DNA of 64,000 bases from Streptomyces sp. NBC_01264 (lineage in GTDB: Bacteria > Actinomycetota > Actinomycetes > Streptomycetales > Streptomycetaceae), in NCBI RefSeq assembly GCF_026340675.1, contig NZ_JAPEOX010000001.1:6947398-7011397 (forward strand). The letters are read 5' to 3'. The position numbers and the translations under genes are program-made. Of the stretch, positions 26,012 to 35,193 are shown piece after piece (position 1 is the first letter of the stretch; every line of letters begins with the position of its first letter). The notes under the pieces are model-generated. The model made no database searches. It was not told the DNA's origin and saw nothing but the letters and a program-made list of their open reading frames with translations.

Positions 26012-28062
26012 TCAGTGGGATCCGGTCCAGGTCAGAGTGGTGCGGGCGGGGTCGGAGACGGCGTACAGCTCGTCGACGGCCCGGATCTCGAAGACGGCCG
26101 CCCTCTCGCGGTCGACGGCCGGGAGGAACAGGGCGGTGCCGCAGGTGCCGCCGAGGAAGCGGCGGGCGCCGTCGGGCAGGACGCGGAACACCTCGTAGTG
26201 GCGGACGGGGCCGGCTGCCCGCTTCCATGACAGTCGTACGGCGGCCCTGCCGGACTGCTGGGCCGGACACGGCCGGTGTGCCCGGAGTCGCCGGGCGGGG
26301 CCGGGCGGCGGCCTCGCGTACCGTCACCGCGCCGAGTCGCCAGCGCACCGGCTCCTTCCCGCGTCGGGTGATCCGTACGGCCAGGGCGTGGGCGGTGGAG
26401 CCCGCCAGCTCCGACAGCCGGACCCTGGTCGTGCGCCAGCCCTGACCTGTCCCGAGCGCCTGCGCCTTCAGCCAGGTGTACGGGACCTCCTGCCCCGGGC
26501 CGGACGGCTCGCCGGTGGCCACGCCGAGCTCGACCGGGCCCGACTCGGTGCGGTGCACCAGCTCGGCGACGGCTGTGCCGGTCAGCGGCAGCCGGGTGGC
26601 GTGCAGTCCCACGGTCGCCGGGGCGGTGAGCCCGCCCGAGACGAGGAGGCTGGAGCCCCCGCGCCACGCCGTGGCGAAGTCGAGGGTGACCTCGGGGCGG
26701 GTCCCGGCGGTGTGCACGGCCCAGCGGCGGCCCGGGAGCCGGTCCTGGAGGCCGAGGTGGTTCCATCCGGTGTCGGAGACGGGCTCGCCGTGCTCGTACC
26801 AGCGTTCCCCATGACCGGTGTTGAAGGAGCAGGAGAAGGGCAGCGCGGTCACGGTGGACCGGTCGGCGACGACGGTGGCGGGGGCGCGCCAGATGTCCTC
26901 GGGGGAGGGCTGGGCCGGGTCCAGGGACTCGCCCGTCCAGAACCGGTCCTCGGCGCGGTGGAAGGCGCCGGGGGAGCGGTCCGAGAGGTGGTTGCGGGTC
27001 CACTCGGGCCGGTAGAAGCCGTAGGAGACGATGTGGCGGCTCCCGCGCGGGACGATCGCGTCCCAGTCCACCTCGGAGTTCCAGCCGTGGGACTCCGTGT
27101 CCACGGCCGCCCACAGCTCGTGGCGGCTGCGGCCGAGCCGGTCGGCGAGGTCGCCGGAGGCGGCGAGCTTCGCCACGGTCCAGCGGAAGTCCACGAACAT
27201 CGTGTCGGCCACCTTGCCGCGGCGGTCCTCGTAGAACTCCTGGTTGAGCTCGTTCAGCGCGCCCTGCCAGCCGACTGCGCCCGTGGAGTTCATCGCGTCG
27301 TACCAGGTGATGGTCAGGCCGTGCGGGTCGCCGGCGGCGCGCAGGGCGCGCAGGAACCGCCGCATGCGGGCGGCGAGTTCGCTGTCGCCGCCCTCGGTCT
27401 CGGCGTTCACGAACCAGCCGTCGAACCCGTAGGCCCGCGCCACCTCCACCAGCTTCTCGGCGACCGGGAACCGGCCGAGGGAGTCCTGCTGGACCAGGTC
27501 GCGGGTCCACCGGAGGTCGCCGCCGTAGGGCACGGGCGGCAGGAACACGTTGCCCATCACGCGGACGCCGTTGCGGTGCGCGGCGTCGGTGACGGGCGCG
27601 TTCGGGGCGAGCACGATGCCCTCTCCGGCGGAGCCGCCCCAGAAGACGAGCTCGTCGATGTACGCCCAGTGGGTGAGGGCGTAGTAGTCGGCGGTGGGGG
27701 ACCCCTGGGCCGGGTTGCCGGCCGTGTTCCCGAAGGAGACGAGCGAGGCGATACGGGCCTGGCCGGCGCGGGCCGTGGTGTTCGGCGGCACCGGGGTGAA
27801 GCGCTCCGCCAGCGGCACGGTGGCGGTGTTGTGGGCCAGATCGGGGTCGGACTCAGGGGTCCACCGCAGGAGGGAGCGCCAGGTGATCCCGGGACCCGGG
27901 GTCCCCGCGGGCAGCGAGTCGGGGAACCAGTACGAGGCGTACGGGGCGAGGTCCGCGGGGAGCCCGGCCGGGGCTGTGGCGGCTGGACAGGTGCGGGTCG
28001 GACGGGTGCGGGTCGGACGGGTGGGCGGTGCGAGGGTCGACGTCGTTGTCGATCTCGGACAT
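26012..28062 (-). pseudogene. GH85 endo-beta-N-acetylglucosaminidase with two frameshifts
   Basis: The ATG at 28062 has an ideal GAGGAG 6 nt upstream (MSEIDNDVDPRTAHPSD). Its frame is lost at a C4 run (27970-27973 on the plus strand); the GH85 catalytic domain then reads in the next frame from YASYWFPDSLPAGTP to about 26265. Hallmarks are LLRWTPESDPDL, VMGNVFLPPVPYG, GFDGWFVNAETEGG (catalytic Glu of NxE type) and ITWYDAMNSTGAVGWQ. A second one-base shift near 26260-26262 moves into a fibronectin-like C terminus (VRLSWKRAAGPVRHYEVFR) ending at 26012. Both shifts correspond to one extra C. GH85 enzymes cut the chitobiose core of N-glycans. No signal peptide is seen. Either the gene is decayed or the C runs are misread. 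Confidence 0.8.
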
Positions 28063-28145
28063 GAGGGTTCTCCTCGGTAGCGGCCGGTGGGGCCGGGCGG
28101 GCCCGGTCGGGCCCCGGCGGCGCCGGTCGGGTCGGGTGGCGCCGG

Positions 28146-29432
28146 TCAGGTCCCGGTGGGGACGTCGGACACGTGCAGTACCTCGGTGATGCCGCGGGCG
28201 GCCAGGTGCTCCGGGTCCCCGGCCAGCTCCGCCAGGACCACCGCCGGTCGGACCCCTTGGGCGGTGAGCGCCGCCCAGGCCTCGAAGAACGCCCCGCCGG
28301 GGGCGCACACCGAGCGGTTCGGCGCGGACTCGGCGCCGCCGACGTCCACGGCGAGCGCGGTCGAGCGCACCGCCGGGCGGTGCTCGCGGCCCCGCCACTC
28401 CTCGGTGATCCGGGCGATCACCTCTCCGGCGGGCTTGGTCCGGCGGTCGTTGGTGAGCAGGCCGAGCCCGTACTCCAGCTCGGGGAAGTCCGCGAGCTCC
28501 CGGGACACGTCGTGCGAGCACCACCAGGTCACGCCCCACAGGCCGGTGCAGTCCAAGGCGCCCGCCACGGTCGCCTCGGTGAAGGAGGCGGCGTGCTCGG
28601 GCCGGATCAGCGGCGCGGGCGCGCCCACCTCCTGGAGCCAGACCAGCCGGTGCGGATCGCGGGCCCAGGCCTTGGACAGCTCGATCAGGTACGCGGCGTG
28701 GTGCTCGGTCGCCGTCCCGGTCCGGCCGTGGCGCTGCGCGGTGCCGTTGAACACCCACGAGTGCACGGCGGTCGCGGCGCCCAGCCGGGCCGCCTGGGCC
28801 ACGGTGAAGGGGTGGCCGTCCTGATACCAGGCGGCGTCGTACTCGGCGTGCAGGTGCATGCGGCCCGGCGCGCCCGCCTCGCAGGCGGCGAGCATCCGCT
28901 CCAGCCAGTGCCCGGCCTGCTCCTGGGTGATGCGGTCGGGAGAGGGGTGCGGATCGTCGGAGAACTGGTTGATCTCGTTGCCGACCGTCATGCCCAGGAA
29001 GTTCGGCCGGTCGGCGAGGGCGGCGGCCAGGGTGCGCAGGTACTCCTCCTGCCCGGCGACGACCTGCGGATCGCTGAAGATGTTGCGCCGGTGCCAGGTG
29101 CCGGTCCACGCGGGCAGGAAGTCGAAGCTCGACAGGTGCCCCTGGAGCCCGTCCACGTTGACGTCGAGTCCGCGGTCGGCGGCCGCGTCGGCCAGTGCGA
29201 CGAGCTGCTCGACGGCGCGCGGCCGGATCAGCGTCCGGTTCGGCTGGAACACCGGCCACAGCGGGAAGACCCGTACGTGGTCCAGGCCGAGGCCCGCGAT
29301 CGAGTCGAGGTCGGCCTTGACCTCGTCGAGGTCGAAGTCGAGCCAGTGGTGGAACCAGCCGCGCGTCGGCGTGTAGTTGGCGCCGAAACGCAAGGGCCGG
29401 GCGGGTGCGGAGGCGGCGTTGCCGTCGTGCAT
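28146..29432 (-). CDS. GH5-like glycoside hydrolase (clan GH-A), probable mannosidase role
   Basis: Protein of 428 aa with a TIM-barrel glycosidase pattern: GANYTPTRGWFHHWLDFD at the start, GLDHVRVFPLWPVFQPN, GMTVGNEINQFSDD with the acid/base Glu of an N-E pair, and RLVWLQEVGAP with the candidate nucleophile Glu. These are the strand 4 and strand 7 acids of clan GH-A enzymes. The substrate cannot be read directly; its place between GH85 and GH38 enzymes suggests the beta-mannose of the N-glycan core. No signal peptide, so it should be cytosolic. It is upstream of GH85 in the same operon (84-bp gap) and divergent from the GH38 gene. Confidence 0.75.
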   Translation of the reverse strand: MHDGNAASAPARPLRFGANYTPTRGWFHHWLDFDLDEVKADLDSIAGLGLDHVRVFPLWPVFQPNRTLIRPRAVEQLVALADAAADRGLDVNVDGLQGHLSSFDFLPAWTGTWHRRNIFSDPQVVAGQEEYLRTLAAALADRPNFLGMTVGNEINQFSDDPHPSPDRITQEQAGHWLERMLAACEAGAPGRMHLHAEYDAAWYQDGHPFTVAQAARLGAATAVHSWVFNGTAQRHGRTGTATEHHAAYLIELSKAWARDPHRLVWLQEVGAPAPLIRPEHAASFTEATVAGALDCTGLWGVTWWCSHDVSRELADFPELEYGLGLLTNDRRTKPAGEVIARITEEWRGREHRPAVRSTALAVDVGGAESAPNRSVCAPGGAFFEAWAALTAQGVRPAVVLAELAGDPEHLAARGITEVLHVSDVPTGT

Positions 29433-29588
29433 GGAGGGTCCTGGAGTTCAGGGGGAATGCGCGGGATTCCCATAACCTGCCGCCTGTGCGGGGGATAAGT
29501 CAACAGGACTGTTATCTCCGAATGTCCCGACTTGGCGGGATGAAAGTCCTGACCTCCAGGGCTCTGGTACTTATGCGCTTCAGGTCAG

Positions 29589-29640
29589 TTGACAGAGGGG
29601 TTCCAGCCGCCGGAAGCTGAGCGCACTAATGCGGTTTAGT
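29589..29640 (+). promoter_or_regulatory. Control region of the glycan island with LacI-type palindrome
   Basis: In the 248-bp divergent region between the GH5-like and GH38 genes, ACTAATGCGGTTTAGT (29625-29640) is an inverted repeat with a central CG step, the hallmark of LacI-family operators. It lies 31 bp downstream of TTGACA (29589-29594), a -35 candidate toward GH38; no clear -10 is visible. A weaker related sequence, ACTTATGCGCTTCAGG, lies at 29569-29584. The likely ligand is the LacI regulator encoded at 34027. Confidence 0.5.
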
Positions 29641-29680
29641 TGTTGATGTGCGGTGTTGTCACCCAAGGAAGTGTGCGGAA

Positions 29681-32600
29681 ATGGACAGCGGAATTGCCGT
29701 CACGGCGGTCACCACCCCGGCCCTCTTCGCCGGCCCGCCGGAAACGCCCTCGCAGATCGTCCGGGTCCGCATCCGCAGGGCGCGCCCGGCCGGCCCCCTG
29801 CACGTGGCGGTGCACGGCGACGGCATCACCACCCCGCACCCGCGCATCGTGCGGGCCGACACGGCCGAGGCCTACGCCGGGACGGATGCCCGGGCGGATC
29901 TGGCGGGCTCCGGCCCGCGGCCCGTCCCGGAGTCCACCGTCGAGGTCGCCGTCCGCACCCCCGGCGCCGACCCCGGGACCGTCCTGCCCGCCACCGTCCG
30001 CGTCACCACCCCCGACGGGCGGCCGCTCGCGGAGCTGCCCTTCGACCTGGTCGTCGCCGAGCCCGGCTGGACCGTCCGGCTGGTCCCGCACTTCCACTAC
30101 GACCCCATGTGGTGGAACACCCAGGCCGCCTACACCGCCCTGTGGGACGCCCCGTTGAAATCCGGCGAGGCCGAGCGCGGCTGGGAGTACACCGGCGTCC
30201 CGGCCTTCACCCTGATCCCGCTCCACCTCCAGCAGGCGCGCGAGGACCCGGCGTACCGCTTCGTGCTCTCCGAGGTCGACTACCTCAAGCCCTACTGGGA
30301 CCTCCACTCCGCCGAACGCGCCGAGCTGCGCGCACTGATCGCCGAAGGCCGCGTGGAGATCGTCGGCGGCACCTACAACGAGCCCTCCACCAACCTCACC
30401 TCCGCCGAGACCACCATCCGCTCCGCCGTCCACGGCCTCGCCCTGCACCGCGGCACCCTCGGCGCCGACCCGCGCACCGCCTGGCAGCTCGACGTCTTCG
30501 GCCACGACCCCTCCTTCCCCGCCCTGATGGCCGGCGCGGGCCTCGACTCGGCCGTCCTCGCCCGCGGCCCCCACCACCAGTGGGGCCCGATGATGGACAC
30601 CTGGGGCGACGCACTGCGCGCGCCCGCCGCCATGCAGCTGCCCGCCGAGTACGAGTGGATCGCCCCCGGCGGTGAGGGCCTGCTCCTGCACTACCTGCCC
30701 GCGCACTACTCCGCTGGCTGGTTCTCCCACCGGGCACCGGACGCGGAGTCCGCCGCGGAACAGCTGCTGGACCTGTACGAGCTGCTGCGCACCGCCGCCG
30801 CGACGAAGAACGTCCTGATTCCGATGGGCACCGACTTCTCCTGGCCGCACCGCTGGGGCCTGGACGTGCAGCACGCCTGGAACCGCCGCTACTGCTGGCC
30901 CCGCATGGAACACACCGGCCCGCGCGCCCACTTCGACGCCGTCCGCGCCGAACTCGCGGCACGCGGCGAGCAGCCGCTGCCGGTCACCCGGGAGATGGGC
31001 CCGGTCTACACCGGCAAGGACGTCACCTACAGCGATGTGAAACAGGCGCACCGGGCCGCCGAGAACCTCCTCGAACAGGCCGAGACCTTCGCCGCCCTCG
31101 CCTGCGCCGAAGGCCTGACCGACTACCCCGCCCGGACCCTGGCCAAGGCCTGGCGCCACCTGCTGCACGCCGCCCACCACGACGCCGTCACCGGGACCTT
31201 CTCCGACCAGGTGTACCTCGACCTGCTCCCGACCTGGCGCGAGGCGTACGAACTGGCCGACGGCGTACGGGAGGAGGCGCTCGGCGCACTCACCGCCGCG
31301 GCCGACACCCGTGGCCCCGGACCGCTCGCGGTCACCGTGCACAACCCGGTCTCGTGGACCCGTACCGACCTGGTCCGCACCCGCGTCGAGCTGGCGGCCC
31401 TCGGCCTCGCCGACGACCGTGACGTCCGCCTGATCACCGTCCTGGACGAGGCGGGCCGTGCGGCGCCCGTGCACGTCGAGGCCGTGGCCGGGGGAAGCGT
31501 CGAGCTGGCCTTCCTCGCCGAAGACGTGCCCTCGCTGGGCCACCGCACCTGGTGGCTCGCGGCGTCGGAGCTGCCCGTCTCGGGCGGGTGGGAGCCCGCG
31601 CCCGGGCACACCGCGCAGAACGAGTTCCTGCGCGCCGAAGCCGATCCCGCGCGCGGCGGGGGCCTGGCCCGGCTCCTGGACCTGCGCACCGGGCAGGAGG
31701 TCCTCACCCCGGGCGAGGTGGACGAGCTCGTGGTGCAGGAGGAGTACGACAAGCACCCCTCCTTCGAGGAGGGCCCCTGGCACCTGCTGCCCAAGGGGCC
31801 GGGCACCGGTTCGGGCGCCGGGCCCGCAGAGTCCTGCCGTGCGGAGCGCGGGCCGCTCGGTTCGCGCATCGTGGCCACCGGGCGCACCGGGCCCGTCCGC
31901 TGGACCCGGACCACCACCCTGTGGGACGGCCTGGACCGGGCGGAACTCACCACGACGGTGCACGCGTTCGAAGGCTCCGACCAGCTGCTGCGGCTGCGGA
32001 TCCCGGCGGACGTGCCCGGGGCGCTGCCCGTCGCCGAGACGGCCGCCTCCGCGGTGGGGCGCGGGTTCGCCTTCCCCGAGGCGGACACCGGGGCCGACCA
32101 CACCCGGGCCCCCTGGACCCTGGACAGCCCCTGCCTGAACTGGTTCGCGCTGTCGGCGCCGATGACCGGGCCGGGCGGCCGGGCCCTGGGCGCGGCGGAG
32201 ATCGTCCTCCCGGACGTGGAGCCGCATGGCCGGTACAGCGCGCCGGGACTGCGGGAGCTGGTCACCGCCCTCGGCGCGTACGGGGTCACCGCGACCCCGA
32301 CCCGGGCGGGCGGGCCGCGCTGGGGCGACCTGGCGGTGGACAGCAGCCTGCCCGACTTCCGCATCGCACTCGGCGGCCCCGAGGAGAACCCCTTCACGGC
32401 GGCGCTGCTGGAGTCGGCCGGTCCCGCCCGCGAGAACCTCCTGCGGGACCTACGGGAACACGGGCAGGTCTGGGTAGCGGCCCGAGCGGGGCTCCGCTCG
32501 CTCTGGAGCCCCGGCTGCGATCTGACGGGCCCGCGGGACCTGCCGGTCCTGGTCCACGCCGGACTCCCGGAGCAACTCGCCCGGGCCGTCGCCGCGTCGG

Positions 32601-34018
32601 GCCGGATCGACGCCCCGGCTCCGGCGGGCGCAGCCCCGGCTCCGGTGGACGCAGCGGGCGCGAACGAGGAGGCGTACCCACATGACGAGGCGTACCCGCA
32701 CGGGACCGGGTACCCGCACGAGGAGCCGTACGCCGACCGCACCGTCGGGCTCCTGGTGCGCGGCACGCCCAGCTTCGCCGTCGACACGGCCGGGCGGCTG
32801 CACAGCACCCTGATGCGTTCCTGCACCGGCCGCCCGAGCGGGGAGTGGATGGACCCTCCGCGCCGTACCGCCCCCGACGGCAGCTCCTTCCAGCTCCAGC
32901 ACTGGACCCACGTCTTCGAGCACGCGCTGGTCGCGGGCTCCGGCGACTGGCGGGCGGTGGACCTCTCGCGCCGCGGACGGGAGTTCAACAAGCCGCTCAC
33001 CGCCGTCACGGCCGCCCCGGCCGAGGGGCCCCGGCCGCCCGCGCGCTCGCTGCTCGGCGTGGAGCCGGCCGACCGGGTGCTGATCGAGACGGTGAAGCGG
33101 GCCGAGGGCGCCGGCGCGAAGGGCGACCTCGCCGTCCGGCTGCGCGAGACCCACGGCCGCCCGGTGATGGCGGAGACCCTGTGGCCGACGGACCCGGCCG
33201 CCGAGGCCGATCTGCTGGACCGCCCCACCGGGTTCTTCGAGGGGCAGGTGCGGGGCGCCGCGACGACCACGCTCCTGCTGCTCACGGAATCCGGAATGCC
33301 GCTGCGGGAGGGCGAACGGGAGCCGCACCAGCCGGTGTTCAGCCGGTACTGGCTGCACAACACCGGGACGGCCCCGCTCGGCGACGCCCCGTACACGGTG
33401 ACGTGTGACGGCATCCCCGCCGGGGCCGCGGTCACCCTCGCCGCCCACGGGCAGGCGGACGGCGGCCCCGTCGGGCTGGAGGTCCGGGCCCCGGAGGGCT
33501 GGACCAGCTCCTGGACCCGGCAGCGCGCCGAGCTCCCGGCCGGCGGTCACCTCTCCTTCCCGCTCACCGTGGAGCCCGCCGCCGGGGCGCGCCCCGGCGA
33601 ACACCTGGTCCGCGTCCTCGCCACCACCCCGGCGGGCACCTTCGAGGACGTCCTGACCGTCACCGTCTCCGGCGGCCCGGCCGCCTCCCCGGCCGGGCTG
33701 TGGGTGGCCGCGCCGGAGCACGCGGTCACCGTCGCCCCCGGCGGGCGGACCCTCGTCCGGGCGCGGATCGGCTCCACCGGCATCCGCAGCACCCTGACGG
33801 GGCAGGCCTACGCCGTCTCCCCGTTCGGCACCTGGGAGCTGACGGCCCCCTCCGTCCGGCCCGTCGAGGTCCCGCCGGACGGCGGGACCGAGGCCGTCTT
33901 CGAGCTGCGGCCGCCGCTCGCCGCCCCCGCCGGGGAGTACTGGATCGTGGTCAAGGCGGTCTGCCAGGGCAGGATCGCGTACGGTCCGGCCATTGCCGTC
34001 CACGTCAGCGAGGGATGA
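29681..34018 (+). CDS. GH38 alpha-mannosidase, very large
   Basis: Protein of 1,445 aa. The GH38 N domain begins near residue 130: LVPHFHYDPMWWN (metal ligands His/Asp), WQLDVFGHDPSFPALM near 267 with the catalytic nucleophile Asp, and HHDAVTGTFSDQVYLDL near 497. A long beta-rich region with the C-terminal mannosidase domains follows, then an NEW3-like domain with the GLEVRAPEGWT segment and a final beta domain. A Pro/Ala insertion with a repeated E/D-x-Y-P-H motif lies near residue 1,000. No signal peptide, so it should act in the cytosol, trimming mannose from imported glycans. AAGGA lies ~12 nt before the ATG. lacI follows after 8 bp. Confidence 0.9.
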   Translation: MDSGIAVTAVTTPALFAGPPETPSQIVRVRIRRARPAGPLHVAVHGDGITTPHPRIVRADTAEAYAGTDARADLAGSGPRPVPESTVEVAVRTPGADPGTVLPATVRVTTPDGRPLAELPFDLVVAEPGWTVRLVPHFHYDPMWWNTQAAYTALWDAPLKSGEAERGWEYTGVPAFTLIPLHLQQAREDPAYRFVLSEVDYLKPYWDLHSAERAELRALIAEGRVEIVGGTYNEPSTNLTSAETTIRSAVHGLALHRGTLGADPRTAWQLDVFGHDPSFPALMAGAGLDSAVLARGPHHQWGPMMDTWGDALRAPAAMQLPAEYEWIAPGGEGLLLHYLPAHYSAGWFSHRAPDAESAAEQLLDLYELLRTAAATKNVLIPMGTDFSWPHRWGLDVQHAWNRRYCWPRMEHTGPRAHFDAVRAELAARGEQPLPVTREMGPVYTGKDVTYSDVKQAHRAAENLLEQAETFAALACAEGLTDYPARTLAKAWRHLLHAAHHDAVTGTFSDQVYLDLLPTWREAYELADGVREEALGALTAAADTRGPGPLAVTVHNPVSWTRTDLVRTRVELAALGLADDRDVRLITVLDEAGRAAPVHVEAVAGGSVELAFLAEDVPSLGHRTWWLAASELPVSGGWEPAPGHTAQNEFLRAEADPARGGGLARLLDLRTGQEVLTPGEVDELVVQEEYDKHPSFEEGPWHLLPKGPGTGSGAGPAESCRAERGPLGSRIVATGRTGPVRWTRTTTLWDGLDRAELTTTVHAFEGSDQLLRLRIPADVPGALPVAETAASAVGRGFAFPEADTGADHTRAPWTLDSPCLNWFALSAPMTGPGGRALGAAEIVLPDVEPHGRYSAPGLRELVTALGAYGVTATPTRAGGPRWGDLAVDSSLPDFRIALGGPEENPFTAALLESAGPARENLLRDLREHGQVWVAARAGLRSLWSPGCDLTGPRDLPVLVHAGLPEQLARAVAASGRIDAPAPAGAAPAPVDAAGANEEAYPHDEAYPHGTGYPHEEPYADRTVGLLVRGTPSFAVDTAGRLHSTLMRSCTGRPSGEWMDPPRRTAPDGSSFQLQHWTHVFEHALVAGSGDWRAVDLSRRGREFNKPLTAVTAAPAEGPRPPARSLLGVEPADRVLIETVKRAEGAGAKGDLAVRLRETHGRPVMAETLWPTDPAAEADLLDRPTGFFEGQVRGAATTTLLLLTESGMPLREGEREPHQPVFSRYWLHNTGTAPLGDAPYTVTCDGIPAGAAVTLAAHGQADGGPVGLEVRAPEGWTSSWTRQRAELPAGGHLSFPLTVEPAAGARPGEHLVRVLATTPAGTFEDVLTVTVSGGPAASPAGLWVAAPEHAVTVAPGGRTLVRARIGSTGIRSTLTGQAYAVSPFGTWELTAPSVRPVEVPPDGGTEAVFELRPPLAAPAGEYWIVVKAVCQGRIAYGPAIAVHVSEG

Positions 34019-34026
34019 GACAGGCC

Positions 34027-35166
34027 ATGGCCCGCAGACCCACCATCAAGGACATCGCCCGCCAGGCCGGGGTGTCGGAGAGCGCCGTCTCCTTCGCCCT
34101 CAACGACCGGCCCGGGGTCTCCCAGGACACCCGCGCCCGGGTCCGGAGGGTCGCCGAGGAGCTCGGCTGGCAGCCCAACAGCGCCGCCCGGGCCCTCTCC
34201 GGGGAACAGTCCGGGGCCGTCGGCATGGTCCTCGCCCGGCCCGCGCACACCCTCGGCGTCGAGTCCTTCTTCCTCCAACTGGTCTCCGGCATCCAGGAGG
34301 TACTGGCCGCCGGCCGGATCGCCCTGCTCTTCCAGGTGGTCGAGGACCTCGACGCCGAATGCGCCGTCTACCGCCGCTGGTGGGCCGAGCGGCGGGTCGA
34401 CGGGGTCGTCGTCGTGGACCCGAGGACCGACGACCCGCGCCCGGCCCTGCTCGAACAGCTCGCCCTGCCGGCCGTCACGGTGGGGGAGACGGGACCGGCC
34501 GCCGAATCCCCTGGCTGCCCCGACTCCGCCGACTCCGCCGACTCCGCCGACTCCGCCGACTCCCCCGGCTCCTCCGGTTCCGGGGCTCCCGGGGCCCCGG
34601 CCGCCCCCGCCGCGCTGTCCGCCGTCCGGGCCGACGACGCCGGCGCCATGGCGCAGGTGCTCGACCACCTGTACGGGCTCGGCCATCGCCGGATCGCGCA
34701 CGTCGCGGGACTGCCCGGACTCGCCCACACCGAGCGCCGGATCGTCTCCCTGCGCGCGGAGGCCCTGCGGCTGGGCCTCGGACCGGGGCAGGTGCGCTCG
34801 GTCACCACCGACTACTCCGACGCCGAGGGCGCGGAGGCCACCCGGCGGATCCTCGCCGAGCCGGAGCCGCCGACCGCGATCGTCTACGACAACGACGTCA
34901 TGGCGGTGGCCGGCGTGGCCGTCGCCTCCGAGCTGGGCATCCCGGTCCCCGGCGGGCTCTCCGTCGTCGCCTGGGACGACTCGGCGCTCTGCCGGGTCAC
35001 CCGCCCGCGGCTCACCGCCCTGGTCCGCGACACCGCCGGCTTCGGCCGGCTCGCCGCCGAGGAACTCCTGGCCCTCCTCGCCGGGGGCCGGCCGAGGTCC
35101 CGCGAGAGCGAGCTGCCCAGGTTGGAGCCCCGCGAGAGTACGGCTCCACCGCCGGCCGCATACTGA
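34027..35166 (+). CDS. LacI-family transcriptional regulator
   Basis: Repressor of 379 aa. The N-terminal HTH is TIKDIARQAGVSESAVSFAL with the hinge helix NSAARALSGEQSGAVGMV. The periplasmic-binding-like ligand domain covers ~60-340. An unusual linker at about 165-195 consists of four DSA repeats (9 nt each) and a Pro/Gly/Ser stretch inside the ligand domain, between strands that are normally close. It is expected to sense a mannose-derived sugar and repress the glycan island through the palindrome at 29625. The ATG at 34015 overlaps the GH38 stop and is an alternative start four codons upstream. Confidence 0.9.
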   Translation: MARRPTIKDIARQAGVSESAVSFALNDRPGVSQDTRARVRRVAEELGWQPNSAARALSGEQSGAVGMVLARPAHTLGVESFFLQLVSGIQEVLAAGRIALLFQVVEDLDAECAVYRRWWAERRVDGVVVVDPRTDDPRPALLEQLALPAVTVGETGPAAESPGCPDSADSADSADSADSPGSSGSGAPGAPAAPAALSAVRADDAGAMAQVLDHLYGLGHRRIAHVAGLPGLAHTERRIVSLRAEALRLGLGPGQVRSVTTDYSDAEGAEATRRILAEPEPPTAIVYDNDVMAVAGVAVASELGIPVPGGLSVVAWDDSALCRVTRPRLTALVRDTAGFGRLAAEELLALLAGGRPRSRESELPRLEPRESTAPPPAAY

Positions 35167-35193
35167 AACCGACCCCAGTTCTGGAGCGCCACC

